In this document: in pieces, positions 1 to 7,419 of the stretch
Layout of the letters: the number at the start of each line of letters is the position of its first letter
Numbering within the stretch: the first letter of the stretch is position 1
Source of the DNA: an uncultured Helicobacteraceae bacterium
GTDB lineage: Bacteria > Campylobacterota > Campylobacteria > Campylobacterales > UBA6016
Reading direction: 5' to 3'
Length of the DNA: 55,035 bases
Assembly: GCA_937973585.1 (NCBI GenBank)
Contig: CALJKN010000220.1
Span: 1 to 55,035 of the forward strand
The notes under the pieces: generated by a model
Database searches by the model: none
The model's input: the letters and a program-made list of their open reading frames with translations, nothing else
What the model was told of the DNA's origin: nothing
Position numbers and translations under genes: made by a program

Positions 1-627
1 AAAATTAAAAATGAAGAGGAGAGCCATTTTTACTCCAAAAAAATACTAGAGGATTTGAGTGGCGACTATTGCCTGATACAAAGCATACAGATGGCAATAA
101 GCGGTAATCTCTCCGTCTCTTTCGGGTATGGGCAAAAATATAAAACAGTTAATCCGCATAAGATAGTAAATTTTGACGGATACTGGTATCTATACGGCGA
201 GGATGTATTGGAGGATAAGTTCAAAACATTTTATATCAAAAATATCCACTCTCTTAGGATTGAGAGCGGAGCTTTTGAGCAGAATACGGATGCATTGGAT
301 AGATTGGACAAGGCGTTAAACGTTTGGTTTGAGCCGGGTAGCCCGCTTTTTGAGGTTAGGTTGTTTGTCCGCTCCGGTATCGCAAAATACTTTGACAGGA
401 GACCTTTGTCGGTAACGCAAAAAATAATCAAAACAGACAAGAACGGCGACAGGGAAATATCGGTATTGGTGTCAAGCGACAGAGAGGCACTTTTTGAAAT
501 CAAAAAATGGATGCCCGATATTGCAATCATAAGCCCAAAATCGCTTGCCGTGCAAATGAAGAATATATCTACGGAGTTTTTGGATAACCAATTAGATCTT
601 ATCTTGTCTCAAAAGGTTCAACAGTGA
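1..627 (+). CDS. WYL-domain transcriptional regulator, 5' end outside window
   Basis: The reading frame is open from base 1, so the N-terminus, where a helix-turn-helix is expected, lies upstream. The visible part carries a WYL domain: the stretch NPHKIVNFDGYWYLYGED has the proline, tryptophan-tyrosine-leucine and following acidic residues typical of WYL. It is followed by a C-terminal WCX-like extension rich in charged residues. WYL proteins are usually homodimeric regulators that sense a ligand, often nucleic acid or nucleotides. A TTG exists at 55 but the family layout argues that the frame simply continues upstream. The stop overlaps the GTG start of the epimerase (GTGA at 624), so the two are probably cotranscribed. 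The target genes cannot be told from the sequence. Confidence 0.8.
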   Translation, partial: KIKNEEESHFYSKKILEDLSGDYCLIQSIQMAISGNLSVSFGYGQKYKTVNPHKIVNFDGYWYLYGEDVLEDKFKTFYIKNIHSLRIESGAFEQNTDALDRLDKALNVWFEPGSPLFEVRLFVRSGIAKYFDRRPLSVTQKIIKTDKNGDREISVLVSSDREALFEIKKWMPDIAIISPKSLAVQMKNISTEFLDNQLDLILSQKVQQ

Positions 628-1673
628 AAATCATAGACTTCAAGCTAAGCCGGATAACGGCGGAACTCAAAAAGCCTTTTATAACGAATCTTAGACGTGT
701 GGATGCTATAGAGGATGTACTGCTGACGCTCATAACCGATGAGGGGATTGCGGGATACGGCGAAGCACCCCCTACGGCGGCTATAACGGGTGAGGATATT
801 GAGAGTATAGAGCGTAGTATCGGTGGGGCGATTTTTGGGGCTATACGTGGGATGGAGGTGGATGAGCGGATTTTTGAAGCCCTGCACGAGGCTCTTCCAA
901 AAAACACATCGGCAAAAGCGTGCGTCGATATGGCGATATACGACATCCTCTCCAAAAAAGGACAAAAACCGCTATATGAGTATCTTGGCGGAGAGGCTGG
1001 AGCACTAAATACGAATCTGACGATTAGCCTAAACGATATTCCGACAATGCTGAGCGATGCCGTATCCGGATATGAAGACGGTTTTTCTATTTTGAAGGTG
1101 AAGGTGGGGGAGGGTGAAGAGGAGAGCGTGGAGATCACGAGGCTCATCAGGGAGCATCTACCGGATGTTATCATCAGACTCGATGCCAATCAGGCGTGGG
1201 ATAGCGCAAAATCTCTCAGGATTGCAAATAAGGTAGCAAAATACGGTATTGAGCTTATAGAACAACCTGTAAAGGCGGATGATTTTGTGGGGCTAAAAGA
1301 GGTGACGATTCACTCTCCGATTCCCATTTTGGCCGATGAGTCTGTATTTTCGTATGAAGATGCGGTGAGGATACTGGATGAGAGGGCGGCAAACTACATA
1401 AATATCAAGCTGATGAAAACGGGTGGGATATATGAGGCTGTCAAAATTGCCGCTTTAGCCAAAGAGAGAGGGGCAAAGGTGATGATGGGCTCAATGTTGG
1501 AATCTGTCGTTAGTGTTTCGGCGGCTGTCCATTTTGCTATGTCGGATACCAATATCTGTTTTTACGATTTGGATGGCCCGCTACTTGCAAAACCGTCATC
1601 TACCGCAAACTCTCTGATGTTCGACAAGGACAAAATATCGCTCAAAGAGTGCATAGGGCTAGGGGTTTACTAG
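624..1673 (+). CDS. Dipeptide epimerase (L-Ala-D/L-Glu epimerase type, enolase superfamily)
   Basis: 349 residues, the usual length for the muconate-lactonizing subgroup of the enolase superfamily. Visible active-site elements are the KVK pair at residues 158-160, the metal ligands in RLDAN (D187), IEQP (E213) and LADES (D238), and the opposing lysine in NIKLMKTGG (K262). A DLD motif near residues 314-316 matches the DxD signature of Ala-Glu dipeptide epimerases, which contacts the substrate amino group. The family epimerises L-Ala-D-Glu from murein peptides to L-Ala-L-Glu for recycling. It starts with GTG inside the WYL gene's stop. Its 3' end overlaps the convergent EAL gene by 15 bases. 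Substrate specificity within the family is inferred; another dipeptide is possible. Confidence 0.85.
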   Translation: MKIIDFKLSRITAELKKPFITNLRRVDAIEDVLLTLITDEGIAGYGEAPPTAAITGEDIESIERSIGGAIFGAIRGMEVDERIFEALHEALPKNTSAKACVDMAIYDILSKKGQKPLYEYLGGEAGALNTNLTISLNDIPTMLSDAVSGYEDGFSILKVKVGEGEEESVEITRLIREHLPDVIIRLDANQAWDSAKSLRIANKVAKYGIELIEQPVKADDFVGLKEVTIHSPIPILADESVFSYEDAVRILDERAANYINIKLMKTGGIYEAVKIAALAKERGAKVMMGSMLESVVSVSAAVHFAMSDTNICFYDLDGPLLAKPSSTANSLMFDKDKISLKECIGLGVY

Positions 1674-4373
1674 CTCCTCCATCGGTTTGCCGTATAGATA
1701 CCCCTGTGCATAGTCAACACCTAGCCCCCTTATCTCTTTGTCTACCGTCTCATCGGAGACGTATTCGGCTATGGTTTTCATATTATAGGTTTTTGCGAAA
1801 TTGACTATGGAGATTATCACCTCTTTGATTCTCTCGTCTTTTGTGATGTTTTTTACTATTGAGCCGTCGATTTTTATGTAGTCTGCCTTTAGCGAGACCA
1901 GATAATCAAAGTTTGAGTATCCGCTACCGAAATCATCTATTGCTATTTTAGCCCCTCCGTTTTTGAACCGTAGTATCGTAGACAGTACCTCATCGTAGTT
2001 TTGCATCTCCTCCGACTCCACTATCTCCAAAACGATTTTTTCCATAATCCCCCTCTCGGAGGCGTATTCAAACAAAAAGTTCATCATATCTTTTTGTAGT
2101 AGATCCTCGATACATAGGTTGATCGAAAATTCGTATCCGGTTTTTGAGAACTTCTCTATCGCTTTTTCTATCATTTTGTATGTTAGTTTCGGGTATATCT
2201 TTGTCTTTTTGGCAATATCCAAAAACTTATCCGGAGTATACACCTTGCCGTCTAGTGATACCCTCATTAGGCATTCGTATTTTTCGATACTCTCTGTTTT
2301 ATAGTTGTATATCGGCTGAAAATACGGGATGACGGCATCTTCGTCCAGAGCTTTTGAGAGTCTTGTGACCCACTCCAGATTGTCTTTGTATTTTTCTAGT
2401 GTCTTCGCATCTTTTTTGAATACGGCAATCTGTGAGTCTTGATGATTTTTTGCATCTTTGAGGGCTATATCCGCCCATGCAAGCATCTCGGAGCCGCCAA
2501 AGGCAATCCCTATGTTGTAATGTATCGAGACCGTATCGTTTAGGATTTTGTATTTTATTTTTCCGTCGTTTTCCAAAAACTTTTTGATCGCCCCCTCAAA
2601 AGAGGCAAAAGATGTCTTCTCGGCCAAAATCCCAAATACGTCGGCATGAATTCTGTAGATCTCATATCCGTATTCGCTGAAGTGTCCGAAAATTCTTTTG
2701 CCCGACTCGGCTATCAACGCATCCCCGAATTTTTGCCCCTTTAGGTCGTTAATCTCCCGAAATCTGGCTATGTCGATTAGAGCCAGTATCCCCTCTTTGT
2801 CTTTTGATAGCTCCTCCAATAGCCTCATCCTGCTACCGAGCCCCGTTAGGGTATCCGTCATAAACGCCTTATCCAATTTCTCTTTGTTCTCTATAAGCTC
2901 CGTTACGTCTACGCCGGATGAGATGTATTCGACGATTTCGCCTTTTTCGTTTTTTAGCGGGACGATAGTCGTGTCGTTGTAGTAGCTTTTGCCGTGTTTG
3001 TCTCTGTTTTTTATGAGGCCATGCCATATTTGGCCGCCTTTTATGGTCTCCCACATATCTTTGAAAATCTCTTTCGGTGTTTGCGGGTGGCTCACTATCT
3101 TGTGCGGTTTGCCTATGACTTCGCTTTGCTTATATCCGCTCACCTGCAAAAACTTATCATTTGTGTATGTGATAATCCCTTTTAGGTCTGTTTTTGAGAC
3201 TACGGCGGTCGTATCCAAAATTGATTTGTACTGCTCAAGCTGATTTTCGTACAAGACTTTTTTTGCCTCTATCCTCCCTATCCGCTTTGATATGTATGTT
3301 GCTACCAGTAGCGATGTAAAAATCAAAAGCGTTAGTACAAGGAGAATCCCCTCTATCCACGCATACATCGTCTCTTTGGCTAGCTCTTTCTCTTGCGCGG
3401 TGATCGCCGATAGTTCGCTCAAATAAAAGCCGGAGCCTAATACCCATCCCCAATCTTTTATCAGATAGATATATGATATTTTTTTGTCCAATTTACCGTT
3501 GTCAGGTCTTGCCCACTCATACGATATAAACCCCTCTTGCTGTTTTGCAACAAGCGCATTCATATTTTTAAACAGTAGTTGTCCGTCGGCGGTTTTTAGC
3601 TCCGAGACATTTTTGCCGATTAGGTTTTTGCTGATCGGATGTTCTAGCATTGTAAAATTTGTATCGTGAACCCAAAAATATCCGTACGAGTCAAATCCGA
3701 ATCTCTCTTTTGAGAGTTGCTCTAAAATAATTTTTTGGATGTCTTTGTCTATCTCGTCGGTGTAGACTCCGGCACCTATGTAGATTCCTATCGGTTCGTA
3801 TTTTTTTATGTAGACGTATTTTGATTTTGCCGTATTGTTTCTATCGTCCGGTTTTGGCCAGTCGTATCTGCCAAAGTTTTCGCCGTTTCTAAAAGCGTCT
3901 TTTAGAAAAGTTTTTAGACTATCGGTCGTATTTGGGTTGTCAAAAATATTTTGACCGATATATTCCGGTTTTACATGGTACAAAATCTCGCCGTTTTGAC
4001 TTAAAATATAAATATATCCGGTGTTGCCGTTCCACTTGAAAGCTTCAATCTCTTTTTTGATTTTTGAGATTGCAGTTTTGGTATCTGCGTCTTTGTCTAT
4101 TAGCTTCGAAACGTAGTCGGTTTTTTCCGTTAGGCTATTGCGGAGCCTCTCATAAACCGCCTGTTTCGTATACTCTATTCTGGCCGCTACCCGTTTTACC
4201 TCTGATTTTACAAGCTCTTTGTTGCTTTGGGTATAGCTCTCTTCCAGTTGCGCTACCCGTTTTTCGTAGTTTGAGGTGGTTCTCTCAACCACGAAAAAGC
4301 CGACAACAACACCAAATACAATGACGGTGGCAAGAATGTTTATGAAGTTTAATTTTTGTATCGATATTTTCAT
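1659..4373 (-). CDS. Membrane Cache-PAS-GGDEF-EAL c-di-GMP phosphodiesterase
   Basis: 904 residues: membrane helix about 11-29, two single-Cache-like periplasmic modules (about 40-210 and 215-325), second helix about 340-360, PAS about 385-495, GGDEF-like about 505-655, EAL about 670-900. The GGDEF signature is degenerate (RIHADVFG near 574-581), so cyclase activity is unlikely. The EAL domain keeps its catalytic set: ECL at 700-702, N752 in SINL, E787 in VESE, the DD pair at 813-814, K835 in IKID, E870 in IAEY and Q890. It probably hydrolyses c-di-GMP in response to a periplasmic ligand, with the dead GGDEF domain possibly binding GTP. It is the last gene of a minus-strand run, 33 bases after the haem-protein gene. 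The ligand is unknown. Confidence 0.9.
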   Translation of the reverse strand: MKISIQKLNFINILATVIVFGVVVGFFVVERTTSNYEKRVAQLEESYTQSNKELVKSEVKRVAARIEYTKQAVYERLRNSLTEKTDYVSKLIDKDADTKTAISKIKKEIEAFKWNGNTGYIYILSQNGEILYHVKPEYIGQNIFDNPNTTDSLKTFLKDAFRNGENFGRYDWPKPDDRNNTAKSKYVYIKKYEPIGIYIGAGVYTDEIDKDIQKIILEQLSKERFGFDSYGYFWVHDTNFTMLEHPISKNLIGKNVSELKTADGQLLFKNMNALVAKQQEGFISYEWARPDNGKLDKKISYIYLIKDWGWVLGSGFYLSELSAITAQEKELAKETMYAWIEGILLVLTLLIFTSLLVATYISKRIGRIEAKKVLYENQLEQYKSILDTTAVVSKTDLKGIITYTNDKFLQVSGYKQSEVIGKPHKIVSHPQTPKEIFKDMWETIKGGQIWHGLIKNRDKHGKSYYNDTTIVPLKNEKGEIVEYISSGVDVTELIENKEKLDKAFMTDTLTGLGSRMRLLEELSKDKEGILALIDIARFREINDLKGQKFGDALIAESGKRIFGHFSEYGYEIYRIHADVFGILAEKTSFASFEGAIKKFLENDGKIKYKILNDTVSIHYNIGIAFGGSEMLAWADIALKDAKNHQDSQIAVFKKDAKTLEKYKDNLEWVTRLSKALDEDAVIPYFQPIYNYKTESIEKYECLMRVSLDGKVYTPDKFLDIAKKTKIYPKLTYKMIEKAIEKFSKTGYEFSINLCIEDLLQKDMMNFLFEYASERGIMEKIVLEIVESEEMQNYDEVLSTILRFKNGGAKIAIDDFGSGYSNFDYLVSLKADYIKIDGSIVKNITKDERIKEVIISIVNFAKTYNMKTIAEYVSDETVDKEIRGLGVDYAQGYLYGKPMEELVNP

Positions 4374-4406
4374 TTTATACCGCTCTTTAGATGTTTATAC
4401 CTAGTG

Positions 4407-4856
4407 TCAGTCTCTCATTGAGACTTCATTTGCCTTTATCCCGGTCCAATCTCTAATCTCTTTTATCTCATCCGGACTGAGTGCGGCATTTTTGTGAGCA
4501 AGCTTATAGATGCCTAGCGGCATTGCCTTTGCTACCTCTCTGTATATTAGCTTTTTTAGTTTTAGTTTTTTGTTTTCGTCGTAGCTCTCCCACTCTGAGA
4601 AGTTCACCCATTTTCGTCCATCTTCTACATGTTCGGCGATTATCCATGATACAGGGGCTATTTTTGAGTACCACGGCCAGTTTGTTTTATTTGAGTGGCA
4701 GTCAAAGCATGATCTCTCAAGTATCTGTTTCGTATGGGGTTCCATAACTATCTCTATAGCGGGTTCCGTCTTCGGGTTTGCCGTATCCGGTTTTATAAGC
4801 TGAATCGCTGCAAGTATAAAGACGACGGAGATTAAAAGTTTATATCCTAGTTTCAT
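4407..4856 (-). CDS. Haem-binding domain protein (monohaem c-type, exported)
   Basis: 149 residues with an N-terminal signal or anchor helix (about 5-22) and one covalent haem motif, CFDCH at 50-54. It is followed by the NKTNWPWYSKIAPVSW stretch typical of the haem-binding domain family found in small periplasmic proteins. A downstream RKWVNFSEW segment also fits this family. It probably acts in the periplasm as an electron carrier or as a haem sensor for respiratory enzymes; no partner is visible nearby. The start overlaps the RNase R stop by ATGA at 4853-4856, so translation is coupled. The placement next to RNase R suggests cotranscription rather than a shared function. Confidence 0.85.
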   Translation of the reverse strand: MKLGYKLLISVVFILAAIQLIKPDTANPKTEPAIEIVMEPHTKQILERSCFDCHSNKTNWPWYSKIAPVSWIIAEHVEDGRKWVNFSEWESYDENKKLKLKKLIYREVAKAMPLGIYKLAHKNAALSPDEIKEIRDWTGIKANEVSMRD

Positions 4857-6796
4857 CTTTTCCCTTTTGCGGCTTTGGCGTAAATCTTTGTCGTTGCTAT
4901 ATTGACATCTATGATTTCGGCCGTTATTTCGTCAAACAAATGCGCCTCTTCGTCCGGATTCATAAATACCCTTGCCCCTTTGATAGTATCCTCTATTTTG
5001 GCTATCGTATCTTTATACCCCTCTTCGTCCACATCTGTTACTATCGCTCTGTAAGAGTTGCCGATATTTTGTTCCGCCCACCTGACGAATTTTCTATCTA
5101 CAAAGTCCCATTCGACTTTTGCCGCCTCCCTCTCCAGTCTCGATACCGTCATCGTAACCGCCTCGATATCTTTTAGGATATGGGCTTTTGCTTTGTCGTC
5201 TTTTTTTATGATTGTTTTTAGCAATCGGTGCAGTATCAGATCCGAGTATCGCCTAATCGGGGATGTGAAGTGTGTATACCGCTCAAACCCAAGCCCGAAG
5301 TGACCTATATTTGTCGCTTGATATACGGCCTGTTGTTGTGTTCTGATTATGAGCTTATCGACAAATTTTTCCAGTCCGCTCCCTTTTACCTGCTCTTGTA
5401 TCCGCTCTATCAATGTGTGGACGTTGTTTGTGGGTTTGATATTTAACCCCAATGTCTCCAGATGATCCATCAAGTCCTTTAGCTTTTTCGGAGTCGGTTT
5501 GTCGTGGCAACGGAATATCCCGTAGTCAAAATACTGTGCGGCACATTTGTTTGCAAGTAACATGCAATCCTCTATAAGGGCATGCGAGCGTGTCTGCTCC
5601 TCTACAACCGTCGAGACTATATTTTGGTTATTGTCAAGAGTCATACGGATTTCGTCGGTGGCAAACTCAAACCCGTTTTGGAGTCTCTTTTCTCGTATTT
5701 TTGTCGTCAACTCATTAAGCGGCATGAGCCACTCAAATATCCGTTTGTCGGTCTCATCTCTGGCTTCGGCACCCTCAAGGAACTTATCTATCTCGTCGTA
5801 GTTGTATCGTCTGTTCGAGTTTATGACCGACTCAAATAATTCATATCCTGCGACCTCCAGTGTGGCGGGGTCTATCTTTATTTTGAATGTAAAAGTGAGC
5901 CTATCCACACCTTCATTCAAAGAGCAGATATTTTCCGATAGATTGCGGGGTAGCATTGGGATTGAACGGTGGGGGAGGTATATCGAAAAACCTCTGTTTC
6001 GTGCTTCGCTATCGAGAGCCGACATCGGGGTTACATAGCTACTGACATCCGCAATCGCTACATATAGTTCGTTTGTTGCCGTATCCAGATATATCGCATC
6101 GTCGTAGTCTTTTGCATTTACTGGGTCTATTGTAATAAAAGGGATGGCGGTCAAATCTACCCTATCCGGATAAAGCCCTTTATCTACTGTTTTCCCCCAT
6201 GCCTCCGCCTCTGTGATGCAGGCTTTTGGGTGTTCGTCTTTTTTGTCGAATATGGCAAGCGATATTTTTTCATCTACAAAAGGATCCTCTATAACACCCA
6301 AAACCTCTATCGGTTTTTTTGTTGCGTTATCTACTTTTAGCACGGCTCCGTCGGGGAGTTGTCTAAGTGATTTGTCCTTTACGTCCAGATAGACACGTTG
6401 AGAGGTTTTGATATTCCAAACCGACAGTTTTGCCCTCTCTTTTTGGACTATGCATACCGAAAACGGAACCGCCTTTTGGACTATTTTTAGTGGAACGGCG
6501 AACGCCCTGCCTCGTCTTTGCTCTATTCTGGCTATTACGACATCTTCATCCTCGATATGTCTCATCTCGTGTCTAGGTATCGGGATATCCTTTTCTCTTC
6601 CGGCTATCCCCTCCAAAAAGCCGAGCCCACTCCTTGTTACGTCTACTACTCCGGCGACTATCGTGGGGGAAAATTTTAGCCTTTTGCCGTCTACGAGTAG
6701 CTTTTCTCTGATTAGCTCATCTGCCTGTGCCAGTTCACTTCTGGTCAGGTCTTTTTTGTCGATTCCAAAACTCAGTTTGGCGAGGAGTTCTCTCAC
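4853..6796 (-). CDS. rnr: Ribonuclease R family 3'-5' exoribonuclease (RNB)
   Basis: 647 residues. The N-terminal part is cold-shock-like. The RNB catalytic domain contains DPVNAKDYDDAIYLD, with the acidic cluster that binds magnesium, followed by LPHRSIPMLPRNLSENICSL, the conserved strand of the active-site channel. The C-terminus after about 570 is a divergent S1-like region. The protein is shorter than the enterobacterial enzyme (about 800 residues) but of the size seen in Campylobacterota. It degrades structured RNA processively in the cytoplasm. It overlaps both neighbours by ATGA. RNase II is the alternative name, but Campylobacterota generally carry one RNB protein, annotated RNase R. 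Confidence 0.92.
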   Translation of the reverse strand: MRELLAKLSFGIDKKDLTRSELAQADELIREKLLVDGKRLKFSPTIVAGVVDVTRSGLGFLEGIAGREKDIPIPRHEMRHIEDEDVVIARIEQRRGRAFAVPLKIVQKAVPFSVCIVQKERAKLSVWNIKTSQRVYLDVKDKSLRQLPDGAVLKVDNATKKPIEVLGVIEDPFVDEKISLAIFDKKDEHPKACITEAEAWGKTVDKGLYPDRVDLTAIPFITIDPVNAKDYDDAIYLDTATNELYVAIADVSSYVTPMSALDSEARNRGFSIYLPHRSIPMLPRNLSENICSLNEGVDRLTFTFKIKIDPATLEVAGYELFESVINSNRRYNYDEIDKFLEGAEARDETDKRIFEWLMPLNELTTKIREKRLQNGFEFATDEIRMTLDNNQNIVSTVVEEQTRSHALIEDCMLLANKCAAQYFDYGIFRCHDKPTPKKLKDLMDHLETLGLNIKPTNNVHTLIERIQEQVKGSGLEKFVDKLIIRTQQQAVYQATNIGHFGLGFERYTHFTSPIRRYSDLILHRLLKTIIKKDDKAKAHILKDIEAVTMTVSRLEREAAKVEWDFVDRKFVRWAEQNIGNSYRAIVTDVDEEGYKDTIAKIEDTIKGARVFMNPDEEAHLFDEITAEIIDVNIATTKIYAKAAKGKR

Positions 6797-7419
6797 TCTT
6801 TATCCTTTTTTGCGTATCCTGTTTGCTTTTCCAGCAGCGTCAACAACTTATTAAAATCAAAATTCCACGGGTCACTTTTTCTATCCGGTGCTATGTCGCT
6901 ATGTCCTACAACGTATCTGATGTTATGTCTGGTTTTTATGTCTATGATTAGTTTTGAAAGTGAGTCGTATTGGGCATTTGTCGGTAGGTCTATCGTGGAG
7001 TTTATCAGTTCAACCCCGATAGAAAAACGATTCACCCCCTCTCTCCCGTCCGCCATTTTACTTTTTCCGGCGTGGTGGGCAAGGTCGTTTTCATCGGCCA
7101 TTCTGTAGATTGTTCCGTTTCGGTCTATCATGTAGTGCGGTGAGACGTTGTAGCGTTTAAAAACGTTGTAGAGGTTTTGCGGATTATACGCCTCGCCTTC
7201 CAAAGAGTAGGCGGTGTGTACTACTACGGTATCTACCTCTCTTTTGCCCTCACTCTTTTCAACCCCAAAATCGGCTAACATCTGAGCCATCGGCAGGGTA
7301 GTGCGGATAGTTTTTTGTGCTTCATATACGGTCTGGCTTTTTTGGGCAATCAAACCCTCTTTTGCGCTACATCCGGAGAGGATAAATGCGGCCAGAGCCG
7401 CAAGCAGTAGCCGTATCAT
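6793..7419 (-). CDS. Lipoprotein N-acetylmuramoyl-L-alanine amidase (Amidase_2/AmpD fold)
   Basis: 208 residues. A short signal peptide ends in the lipobox LSGC (Cys17), so the enzyme is anchored by lipid, probably in the outer membrane. The amidase domain shows VVHTA near the first zinc histidine, a central HAGKSKMADGREGVN segment, IGVELIN, and the GHSDIAPDRKSDP segment with the second histidine and the final aspartate ligand. It cleaves the amide between N-acetylmuramic acid and L-alanine in peptidoglycan or its turnover products. It overlaps ppc and rnr by ATGA. The link to the dipeptide epimerase at the far end of the region is suggestive of murein recycling but is only proximity. Confidence 0.9.
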   Translation of the reverse strand: MIRLLLAALAAFILSGCSAKEGLIAQKSQTVYEAQKTIRTTLPMAQMLADFGVEKSEGKREVDTVVVHTAYSLEGEAYNPQNLYNVFKRYNVSPHYMIDRNGTIYRMADENDLAHHAGKSKMADGREGVNRFSIGVELINSTIDLPTNAQYDSLSKLIIDIKTRHNIRYVVGHSDIAPDRKSDPWNFDFNKLLTLLEKQTGYAKKDKE